From: Cymbomonas tetramitiformis | Lineage: Eukaryota > Chlorophyta > Pyramimonadophyceae > Pyramimonadales > Pyramimonadaceae | Assembly: GCA_001247695.2 (NCBI GenBank) | Contig: LGRX02015756.1 | Span: 10,436-74,435 of the forward strand | DNA: 64,000 nucleotides | Reading direction: 5' to 3' | Part shown: positions 23,982-32,322 of the stretch, one piece after another | How the letters are laid out: each line of letters starts with the position of its first letter | How positions within the stretch are numbered: position 1 is the first letter of the stretch | Notes under the pieces: generated by a model | Database searches by the model: none | What the model was told of the DNA's origin: nothing | What the model saw: only the letters and a program-made list of their open reading frames with translations | Made by a program: the position numbers and the translations under genes

Positions 23982-24875
23982 GTGCTCTGGTGTGGTTGTT
24001 GTCTCGAACAGGGACACGAGCCAAACTCAGCCCCACGGAAGGGATTGCTTTTCTTCGATGGTGCATGCCGCTTTAACGCGTCGCCGGATTTGAGGCAAGC
24101 CTCGTTCGGGGTAGCACTCTGCTCAGAACAAGGTCAACAGTGGACCCGGGACTACGGGCGCCTTGGATCCAAGACGAATAATTATGCAGAATTCGTGGGG
24201 GCCGTGATTGCAATCCAAAGAGCAATAGAATGGAACTTGACCACAGCAACAATTGTTGGGGACTCGGAGCTGGTGGTGTCAGCATTCTCGGGCTCCCGTA
24301 ACGTTATCGCAAAAGACTTGGAGAGACTACTTATCGTTGGGAAAGCTCACATGGCCTTGCGCCCGGATTGTGTTTTCAATTTCAAACATGTGGCACGGGA
24401 CCATAATAAATTGGCTGACAACCTGGCCAACTTCGCACTGGATTCTGGCATGCCGGCAACGACAAGTGTGAGAGACCCGCTTGCATTTATTACCATGGCA
24501 GTAAAAGGATTCGACAGTGCCCGGGAAGTGATGGAGAGGCAACAGTCCTTAGGACCACGTGAGGCCCAAGGGCTGGACACCTTGGCCCCTTCAGTAATTG
24601 ATGCCCTCAGTGGTAATTTGGTCCCGGACCCCCTTTCCGCACCAGCTAGGGATCCGGGGGAGTTCCGGGTGGGAACTATCCATGAGTGTACCCAGTTCTG
24701 GGACACGGTGGTAACATCATCGGAGATGGGATTGTTGGTCAAAGAATGGGCAAAGAATGGAGTCTCCATCTCGGATTTCTTCCAACATTTTTCAGGCACT
24801 TACGAGGGGTTCATTTCGACTCAAGAACACCCCCGAAGATGCAGTTCAAGAATCATGCGATACCGGATCATTTGA
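23982..24875 (+). CDS. RNase HI domain ORF upstream of the reverse transcriptase
   Basis: Counting from the GTG at 23982, a complete RNase HI core is visible: FFDGACR (Asp26), NNYAEF (Glu70), VGDSELV (Asp94) and HVARDHNKLADNLAN (Asp146), i.e. the D-E-D-D set. This resembles cellular/plant-type RNase HI more than the retroelement type. RNase HI degrades RNA in RNA:DNA hybrids during reverse transcription. The C-terminal 60 residues (VTSSEMGLLVKEWAKNG) run into the start of the RT region and overlap the RT frame; one -1 shift at the GGGG run 24806-24809 would join them. No ATG opens this frame, so expression by splicing or as part of a polyprotein is likely. Confidence 0.82.
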   Translation: MLWCGCCLEQGHEPNSAPRKGLLFFDGACRFNASPDLRQASFGVALCSEQGQQWTRDYGRLGSKTNNYAEFVGAVIAIQRAIEWNLTTATIVGDSELVVSAFSGSRNVIAKDLERLLIVGKAHMALRPDCVFNFKHVARDHNKLADNLANFALDSGMPATTSVRDPLAFITMAVKGFDSAREVMERQQSLGPREAQGLDTLAPSVIDALSGNLVPDPLSAPARDPGEFRVGTIHECTQFWDTVVTSSEMGLLVKEWAKNGVSISDFFQHFSGTYEGFISTQEHPRRCSSRIMRYRII

Positions 24876-26632
24876 TCCCCTGGATCTCTGGGAAGATACA
24901 GGACGAGCTCAAGTGGGGAGCGATAAGAGTCTGGGGCAAAGAAGAAGAATGCTCTCCCCCGCATCTTATTATGCCGGTAGGAGTGGAGCCAGCCAAACCA
25001 AGAAAGATCAACGATGCAAGATTCCTTAACCTTTGGTGTAAGGATATTCCGTTTACCTACGAGTCGGTGACAATGCTTCCACAAATCTTAGAGGTGGGGG
25101 ATCCGGCATTTATTATGGACCAAGCGAACGGATTCTTCCATGTGAGGCTTACAGAGGAGTCGCAACAGTACATGGGTTTTCTGTGGGAGGGCGTTTATTA
25201 CGTCTATACAGTTCTCAATTTTGGATGGAAGCTAGCGCCGGTCATTTATAGCGCCTTCGCGGGAGAATTCGCGGGATTCATCCGGCGGCTGGGGATACCA
25301 TATTTATACTACATTGATGATAATGCCGGGGGGCCGGCCCCAGTGGGAGCTTCAACTCTTACGAAACAGGAAAGAGCCAAAATCTCGGCGTTCGTTGTCT
25401 CGTCATGCATGACGGCGGCAGGATATTTTATTCATCTGGAGAAGACGGAGTTCATTCCGTCCTTGACCATCACCTGGCTAGGCATTGGTATTGACCTTGC
25501 GAAGCAGGAATTCTTCATCCCGCAGAAAAAATGGGAAAAGTTCTTGAGCCTGGCAACGGACCTGCGAGCTTCGTCAAGTATTTCGGCCAGGGACCTGGAG
25601 AGAGTGGCAGGAAAGTTGGTTTCAATGTCAATTGCAGCCCCGGGCATCCTTATTGCATGCAGGAAGCTGTATGCCTTCCTGGCAAAAAGGCACGAATTCT
25701 GCAGAAAAAGTTTTTTCCTGAACAGTAAGCAGATGAGGCATTTCAAACTCTACTTGAGTCAACTCTTCCAGCCGTCGCTGATTAAGGTGTCCGCATTTAG
25801 GAAGCAGGCCCACTGCTCGATACTCGTGGATACAAACGACGATGGTACAAAAGTCACGGCATCAATCAGAGCAGGGGAATTCCAAGATGAAATTTCGTGT
25901 TATCGAGATTTGAGAACCTGCTCGTCGGTGGATCAGTCAATTTTGATTTCAGAAGCCTTGTTCGAAATCCCAGTAGAACGGGTCCCGCAACGCTGGGACA
26001 TAATCTTGGATAAAAATATTTGGGATTCATCGAGAGTCCTCTCGTCTAACCTGGGCACGAAAGCATGCAAGGACTTGGCAGAAAAGCTCTATAGATTTGT
26101 CGCGGATAACAACTTGGAGCTGAAGGTGGTTTCCTTTTCAAGGGGACCTGATGGAACTATTGTAGTCCCGGATGAAGAGTCTCATTATTCATTAATGCCA
26201 CGGTTCTCTCCTCTGTTGAACATGATGTTTGGACGGCACAACATCGACTGCTTCGCAACAACGGCTAATGTTCGGGGATGTCCCAAAATGCGATTTTGCT
26301 CAAGGCTGCCAGAGAAAGAAGCTTGTGGCACCAATGTCTTTGCCTATCCACTAGCTGGACTGAACTGTTATGCTAATCCGCCTTTTGCATTAATGGGACC
26401 GTTCCTGATGTATCTTAGAGAACAGAAAGCGTCAGCCTCTGTGGTTGCTCCACAGTGGGATGGTTTCTCTCCAGATGGGTTCTGGTGGACTACGTACAAT
26501 AAGCTGTGCAAACAAAAGTTCAGAATCGCTGAAGTAGGAGAGGTCTGTTTCCAACAACTTAGAAATGGAAGATGGTCAGAAGCAGGCCCACTCCCGTGGG
26601 CAGTCTGGATTTTTAGATTCGATTTTTCTTAA
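24686..26632 (+). CDS. DIRS-type reverse transcriptase with degenerate RNase H and C-terminal DIRS domain
   Basis: A 648-residue frame; true RT coding probably begins near residue 41. RT motifs: MDQANGFFHVRL (motif A Asp145), FGWKLAPVIYSA (motif B, 179-190), YIDD (motif C, 209-212). At about 377-500 is an RNase-H-like region in the usual DIRS position (ILVDTNDDG, SEALFEI, LDKNIWDSS). Its pattern is weak, so catalytic activity is doubtful. The C-terminus (IDCFATTAN ... YANPPFALMG ... VVAPQW) matches the conserved DIRS tail often compared to DNA N6-adenine methyltransferases. Role: synthesis of element cDNA. The ORF ends 135 bp before the recombinase frame opens. Confidence 0.9.
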   Translation: MYPVLGHGGNIIGDGIVGQRMGKEWSLHLGFLPTFFRHLRGVHFDSRTPPKMQFKNHAIPDHLIPWISGKIQDELKWGAIRVWGKEEECSPPHLIMPVGVEPAKPRKINDARFLNLWCKDIPFTYESVTMLPQILEVGDPAFIMDQANGFFHVRLTEESQQYMGFLWEGVYYVYTVLNFGWKLAPVIYSAFAGEFAGFIRRLGIPYLYYIDDNAGGPAPVGASTLTKQERAKISAFVVSSCMTAAGYFIHLEKTEFIPSLTITWLGIGIDLAKQEFFIPQKKWEKFLSLATDLRASSSISARDLERVAGKLVSMSIAAPGILIACRKLYAFLAKRHEFCRKSFFLNSKQMRHFKLYLSQLFQPSLIKVSAFRKQAHCSILVDTNDDGTKVTASIRAGEFQDEISCYRDLRTCSSVDQSILISEALFEIPVERVPQRWDIILDKNIWDSSRVLSSNLGTKACKDLAEKLYRFVADNNLELKVVSFSRGPDGTIVVPDEESHYSLMPRFSPLLNMMFGRHNIDCFATTANVRGCPKMRFCSRLPEKEACGTNVFAYPLAGLNCYANPPFALMGPFLMYLREQKASASVVAPQWDGFSPDGFWWTTYNKLCKQKFRIAEVGEVCFQQLRNGRWSEAGPLPWAVWIFRFDFS

Positions 26633-27847
26633 AAACACTTCGTATTTCAAAAACACAAAATTCATGTGATATATTAATAGCCTCCCAGAGTAATCCGTTT
26701 ACCTTGGTAAATAAATTGTTGTGAACGCCTGTAACTTTCGGGGAAGGGGAAAATTTTGAGATTGACAGGGTGGTGGCAAGAGCCTGTTGAGAAAAGCCCC
26801 TGACTGGGCCGCCATACAGCTAAGAACGAAGGAGCTTCAGGAAGCAAGGGCCCGGGATGTGTACCAATCGGCAAAACTCCGGAATTTGCGGGCCCTAGGG
26901 GAATTCCTGGCTTGCATGACCCCACCAGAATCATTGGATTCGTGTACAGCACAACACATCTTATGGTATCTTATTTACTTGGAACAGTTCGGTAAGACTA
27001 ACGTACATTCGGCCACGTGCCCTCAACTGGGAAGATGTAGTTGCCCAGTCAGGCAAGCCGCAAGTTCGGTGAATTCCCTTATCGGCAGACTCTCTAGTGC
27101 CTTCCATGATTTCGGAAGGGGTGGGTCGGACAACCCGTGCACATGTAGAGTGGTTAAGGTCTATGAAACGATGACCAGGAACGAACAGTTGCAAGCAAGA
27201 ATCACCCCAAATCAGGCAACACCACTTTTCAGTTGTACGATCGACAAGCTAGTGATTCACATGAACGCAGAGGCAGCTGGTTTTGCCTCGACACAAGATT
27301 GGATACTTTTGTTCATCACTCTTAGATGTAAGGCAATGATCCTGATGGACTTATACGCTCTGAAGAGACCGGCGGAGCTGGGCGCCACAAGGGTGGAAGG
27401 GATCATAAGATTTCCCGATAACTCCGGTTTTCTCTTCAACTACCAGTGGGGGAAGACACTCCGTTCGGGCGATGAACACGTTTTCGGAATCAAAAGACTC
27501 CCTGATAAATCTAAATGCCCCATCTCAGCGTTGGAGGACTACCTCCAAGTGATGAAAATTTTGGGTCTGAACCTTGCACAAGGATTCTTGTTCACACCAG
27601 TCAGGTCTGGCAAAGTGGAGAATAGTCCAATTTCCAGGAAGCAGATGAATTCAGACCTCAAATGCTGGTTGCAAAAAGCAGGGCTGTTCAATGGGGAAAC
27701 ATTCTTCAGCATTCGGACAACGGGAGCAATTGAACTTTTCCTTGAAGGAGCCGACCTGCAGCAGGTTATGGGACAGGCGTATTGGAAAACAGAGAGGATT
27801 GCTACACATTATATGAAAGTGTGGCAAGTCTTGGGAATGTCATCCTC

Positions 27848-28083
27848 TGCGAGAACAGGTGTTCCGCTCGGTGAAAACGAACTAGCTAAGCTCCATAAAC
27901 AGTCCGGCCGAGTGCTTTTATCATGCATCTCGGAAACCCGGATAATACGAAATAATGACTGACAGTACAATACTACTGTACGGTCATCCTAGCTACTAGC
28001 GGAGTCACGGTTCCGAATCAGAGACAGGTCAGGCTAGGGGCTATCAGAGCCCATAATAATAACCCTGAACCTAAAGTCTAGCA
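27848..28083 (-). repeat. 3' LTR of the nested element (left copy)
   Basis: 236 bp, TG...CA. It supplies the last 38 codons and stop of the chimeric recombinase frame. It contains a GTAC-rich near-palindrome that is 5 bp longer in the other LTR. Confidence 0.9.
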
Positions 28084-28267
28084 CACCACCCGGAGCTGTG
28101 ACTGTAGCTTATAGGGCTAGGCAAGCGGAGCAAACTAAACAGATAACAAACAGCTACTTCACTGGAAACAGATATGCTTCTAGCTGGGTGCCCGGGGACT
28201 TGTCCGGGCACAACCCACCACTGCGGCTAAGGCTAATCACACCTCCAGGCTTTGAAATAAGCAGACT

Positions 28268-30447
28268 CTAGCCACTGTAAAGCTGGTCGGCAGAGCCGAG
28301 TTCAGGTGACGGATTCCAATCAAGAAAATTATCCGAAGTCAATTGAGAAGAGACATCATAAATGTTGACACCACCAGACCCAAGCGGGTCAAGCGGATCC
28401 CAGAGTGGAGTGGCAAAACCACCAGACTGGTAAGTAGCCGAGGTCGATCGAGAAAAGAACCGCGGCACATCTTGCAGCGGCAATGACGAAACAGCAGACA
28501 CCGTAGGCGGGTTAAGAGAATCCAATAGTGCTTCATGGGACCGTAGTGAATCGTAGCCGTAAGTGGCTCCGGGCTCAACCAGGCCCCTGGCACCACCGCC
28601 GACCACGAGGGTCGGCATCGCCGTAGCACTGAACAGAAACGTAGCCACCATGAAAAGAGTGAGTGCAAATTCACCGATGCCAAATGGCCTGGAGCCTCTG
28701 GGGACTCCGAACCGCCGAAACGCTGCAGTCGTCGGCGGTGCACCCCCCTCAATTTCAGTCAGGCAGACACCAGGAGGGTAGTTGGAGCCCTCCCCATCAT
28801 CATCGGAGTCACAGACATCAACAGGCTCAGGGTCAATGTCAAACCAGTCAGGGTGGACAGTGTTGAATGTTTTGAAAGAACTGTCAGCAGGAGCCATCGG
28901 GCCGAGAGACAGAGAGGCAGACGGCGGCACAAAGGTGGCACGGTTGATTTCATGCAAGTCAACCGGCTCACCATGCACAGGTGCAGAGGCCTTCGACAGC
29001 AGCTGCTTGTCAGTGGTCGGCTCAGCAACACCACCAGCAAGCGGACCGCTGACCGCAGCAAATGCAACACGGCCAATAGAGAGATGCTCAGCAGGTGCAG
29101 ACTCAGCAGAGGCAGCAGCATCCTTGAACTGCTGCAGAGCCGTAGGCTCTGGAGCAAAGGAGTGTGCAGACAGTTCACAGATTTCAGGTTGCCCCACGAG
29201 AGCACACAAGTGCTCCATGGACCTTTCATCCCCAGCGTCATAATACCGCTGAAAACGAAGGGCAAGCACGTCGGAGTCATAAGACTCGACGGCTTGGCAG
29301 TAGGATGCCGAGATGGACAACGGGTGAGTGTCCTTGTGAGGACACTCACTGAGCCAATGCTTTGACCCAACGGCGCGGCACTTCTCGTGCCGGCACGTTG
29401 GGACAAAGGTGCCAGACCGCTTGTCAAAAGCCACCTCCTTAGAGGCGGAATGAGCAAGTGGTTGCACTCCAGGTCGGTGGAAATTGCGCGGAGTGTGCTT
29501 CCCAGGGGGCGGCTTGGAGCCACCCCTCGTGAGGGAATCCACATCCCGCTGCAACTTGACCAACTGAGAACTGAGCCGCTCAATGGCCGAGGCCAGGCCA
29601 GTGTCAGTGGTGCAAGATGCTACAGACATGGGGCGCCCTGCAGTGCGCTTGCCCGAGAGCCGCCCGCAGCGGTACTGCTCGCGCACGCGTGCCTGCAGGG
29701 TGAGCAGAGTCACAGCCGCACGCTGGTCAGCTCGAGCAAACGAGTCAACCAGCGTGGCGTAAGCCGGCCCAGATAGAGCAGAGAGGAATTGTCTCTTAAC
29801 AGCGTCTTCGGGCAGCGTCTGCAGACGCTGTGCATCCCGAAGACAACTGTTAAAAAGACGAATGCCAGAGTCAGGGTCATGCTCATCCGAGATTCTCACC
29901 TCAAGCAGCTCAGCAAAAGACTCGAATGGAGTCGAATCATCAGCAAGCATACGCACCACCTGGAGGGTGGCACGTTTGCCATCAACAGGAACATCGGCTC
30001 CAGAAGCCTCTACCCAATTACGGGCAGGAGACCCTGGCGCAGTCAGCAGCAACAACACAGAGTACAGGAGCTCATTGGCAGCAGGCATGACAGGGACATC
30101 AGCAGCAGTCAGCTCAAACAGGGGTGCAAATGCCTGTGACTGCAGCGTGAAAAGCTGCTTAATCTCGGAGATCAGCTGTGAAAAAATGTCCGAAGCCGAC
30201 GACTCACTGCCATGAAATTTTGCCGTCTTGTCTCCCAAAACCTTAGTTGCTGCTGTCCCTTTGCGCATTGAACATCAAAAGAATCTTTGCGCAACCGCTG
30301 CACGAGTGTTGCAGCCGCAGCCGACTCGTCAGCCGAAGCCAAATGCGGCGTCGTGGGGGTAGCCGAGTTTAATGCCCCAACATCATCGAAAATAGTTGCT
30401 AATTTACGCGCCCTAGCGCGTGTACGTGGTCTGACTGGCGTATCCAT
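28268..30447 (-). pseudogene. Gag-like polyprotein of the nested LTR element (frameshifted)
   Basis: The natural start is probably ATG 30447 (MDTPVRPRTRARAR). After about 60 codons the frame breaks at a 26-bp insertion (about 30259-30284) bounded by two TGCGCAAAG copies. Removing it in thought rejoins the upstream frame to the 666-codon frame starting at 30268. Visible parts: a basic N-terminus; a helical capsid-like region; CRHEKC...KHWLSEC, a C-x4-C-x6-H-x4-C finger near residue 290 of the long frame; a disordered acidic/Ser-Pro stretch; and near residues 545-570 a hydrophobic segment (ALTLFMVATFLFSATAMPTL) that could cross a membrane, which is odd for Gag. No pol follows. Single frameshift, so called a pseudogene unless it is a polymorphism or sequencing error. 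Confidence 0.75.
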
Positions 30448-30844
30448 TATCAAAATGACGTTGAGATGGGGAGTGTGGGCTAGAGTTGCGGCAGTAGATA
30501 GACCAGTGGATGCAGCGGCCAACTCCTGCAGAAGTCTCAGCAATAAAAACAACATCAAACAGGTCATGAGCCGATTGGCTAAAAGTGGTTGCGACCCACA
30601 ATACGCGGAATGCCCTCTCCACCGGCCAGGTGAAACGTAAAAATAAGCCATAGCGAGCGACGATACTGCTGCCGAAAAAATGCTCGAAAACTGATCTCCA
30701 CTTCAAAGAGAGGCCATACCGCGAAAAGTAAACCACTGCCTAAGGGGGCGCCCACCCCATCTCTGTGTCAAAACTTAGCCAATCATGGCAACAGCTAGGC
30801 GCTGTGCCATCAGAATTACCGGGAAAGTGGTGACGCGCATAACC

Positions 30845-31084
30845 TGCGAGAACAGGTGTTCCGCTCGGTGAAAACGAACTAGCTAAGCTCCATAAACAGT
30901 TCGGCCGAGTGCTTTTATCATGCATCTCGGAAACCCGGATAATACGAAATAATGACTGACAGTACAGTACTACTGTACTGTACTGTCATCCTAGCTACTA
31001 GCGGAGTCACGGTTCCGATCAGAGACAGGCCAGGCTAGGGGCTATCAGAGCCCATAATAATAACCCTGAACCTAAAGTCTAGCA
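30845..31084 (-). repeat. 5' LTR of the nested element (right copy)
   Basis: 240 bp, TG...CA, followed by the TCCTC target duplication. It should carry the promoter for the minus-strand Gag frame. The internal side next to it reads GGTTATGCGCG on the minus strand, not an obvious tRNA primer site. Confidence 0.9.
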
Positions 31085-31260
31085 TCCTCAAGGCAGATAG
31101 AGAAAGTCTCGACGAAAGAATACATGGAGCTGAATGCGGCACAATCATTCGTGCGGGTATTTGTATGAGTAATTTGATTATTATTTTCTGTTGGCTCGAG
31201 TTTGAGAGTTGGGGTGAAAAGGCGTCAAGAGGCGGGGGTCGTGAGTGTTGGCGGAGAGGC

Positions 31261-31831
31261 GACGCTGGAGTGGTGCCTTGTTGCTTCGCCTTACTTTCCG
31301 CTCTTTTTCTCGCCATTCCTACCCAACGGGAGCGGATCGGACAAGGTGACTGGGCGGTCATCCGATTTACGGGGAATCCGCAGGATCAACAGTATCACTG
31401 TTGATCGCCGACTTTCCTTCCGTCATCGGTGATGACCGTCATTCAGGAGACGGATCGTCTGATCTCACTCCCCGTATCGCGGAAATGAAGAATCGCGAAG
31501 TGGCTGTTCACCTCCAGCTTCGAAGCCCAAGTGTCGCAGAGTGTCGCTCTTAAGCGGTCGGAAATTGGTGAAAATACTTCACTTTTCCTACCTGCTGACG
31601 ATTGTTGCGTCTTTCTTCTTCGTTTCCTAACGCAATTTTTCTTCCCTGCCCGCCCACCCTTAAAAATGAGTTCTCCAACTCAGGCTCCGATCTGACGCTG
31701 GAGTGCTGCCTTGCTGCTTCGCCTTACTTTCCGCTCTTTTTCTTGCCATTCCTACCCAACGGGAGCGGATCGGACAAGGTGACTGTGCGGTCATCCGATT
31801 TACGGGGAATCCGCAGGATCAACAGTATCAC
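31261..31831 (+). repeat. B1-A2-B2 split direct repeats (right terminus)
   Basis: B1 31261-31398 and B2 31694-31831 are equal-length copies with a handful of differences. A2 31397-31643 repeats A1. Between A2 and B2 about 50 bp end in a short ATGAGTTCT frame resembling a Gag start, which suggests A2 once extended into the start of Gag. In SDR elements this arrangement lets circular cDNA form and integrate through the tyrosine recombinase. Confidence 0.93.
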
Positions 31832-32322
31832 AGTGAGTGACACGAGCGTGTATGAGCGTATCACACAGTCGACAGTCGACAGTCGAGTGTCCACATGTGA
31901 TGTCCACACCCGACCGGAGGCTCTCGTCTGGTCCACACTCGACACTGACACCCCAAGGTTAGGGCTCTACAGTGACACTGTGTCACAGTAGAGCCCCGAC
32001 AAGGTGGACAGTTCGAGTTCGGAGTTGTTTTTTAAAATTTAAAAATAATCGATTGTACATTTGATACACACTCGACTGACAAATGACACGACACTCGACT
32101 GGCACACTCGACTGCTGAACTCAGAACTGCCGATCGTGATGCTCATGCTCATGCTGATGCTGTGCTGACCTTATCTCACGAGTCACGACCCGGACGGAAA
32201 ATACAAAATACACAGTTGAACAGTGACAGTTGAACAGTATGGAATGCATTTGAATAGTAGTCGAGTGGCGAAAGGTATTTATTTTCCTCTCATTTAAGAC
32301 GGACGAAGATAAGGCGACAACG
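31832..32322. other. Spacer between the retrotransposon and 6PGDH; hairpin and CAGTCGA repeats
   Basis: The right flank of the insertion holds repeated CAGTCGA/ACACTCGACTG motifs and a near-perfect 16-bp hairpin at 31962-31996 (loop CTG). The 6PGDH promoter must lie in this 490 bp if the retrotransposon is not involved; no TATA box stands out. Confidence 0.5.

Larger units (their letters stand above)
27848..31084 (-). mobile_element. Gag-only LTR retrotransposon (TR-GAG-like) nested in the recombinase gene
   Basis: Two direct repeats (27848-28083, 236 bp; 30845-31084, 240 bp) both start TG and end CA. They are flanked by the same 5-bp target duplication TCCTC (27843-27847 and 31085-31089). 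The internal 2.76 kb holds one long Gag-like frame on the minus strand and no RT, integrase or protease. The element is therefore non-autonomous and inserted opposite to its host element. The repeats differ by a few substitutions, a 1-bp indel and a 5-bp indel, so the insertion is fairly recent. Gag-only LTR elements are known in plants as TR-GAGs; mobilisation by a related autonomous element is inferred. Primer-binding site and polypurine tract are not clear. Confidence 0.9.
26769..31168 (+). pseudogene. Tyrosine recombinase of the DIRS-type element, interrupted by an LTR element
   Basis: The frame opens after an acceptor-like GACAG at 26768 and runs to 27962, but only bases up to 27847 belong to the recombinase. 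The remaining 38 codons are LTR sequence of the nested element. The frame resumes after the second target duplication and stops at 31166-31168, adding about 26 native codons. Counting from TTG 26787, recombinase signatures are KRPAEL (Arg194), SIRTTGA (Arg310) and AYWKTERIATHYMK (Trp333, nucleophile Tyr342). The His normally three residues before the second Arg is Phe307, a possible weakening. Role: integration of the circular cDNA. There is no credible ATG in this exon, so splicing from upstream is likely. Confidence 0.85.
19649..31831 (+). mobile_element. DIRS/PAT-type tyrosine-recombinase retrotransposon with split direct repeats
   Basis: Termini are split direct repeats in the order A1 (19649-19893), ORFs, B1 (31261-31398), A2 (31397-31643), B2 (31694-31831). 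This is the arrangement known from PAT, Ngaro and the Volvox element kangaroo. B1 and B2 are both exactly 138 bp. The B/A junction reads TATC-AC-TGTTG, the left end GAG-AC-TGTTG and the right end TATC-AC-AGTG. This fits recombinase-mediated insertion at an AC core with no target duplication. Coding order: Gag-like, RING-like exon, CCHC ORF, RNase HI, RT plus degenerate RNase H and DIRS C-terminal domain, tyrosine recombinase. A 3.2 kb LTR element is nested in the recombinase, so the original element was about 8.9 kb. Confidence 0.92.

Noticed and set aside
28268..30268. Host gene encoding a 666-residue membrane protein
   Set aside because: It lies wholly between two LTRs with a target duplication and has a Gag-type finger.
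27848..31084. First reading of the 237-bp direct repeats and minus-strand Gag as a native reverse-oriented module of the DIRS element
   Set aside because: TG...CA ends and the TCCTC target duplication show an LTR element inserted later; the recombinase frame continues beyond it.
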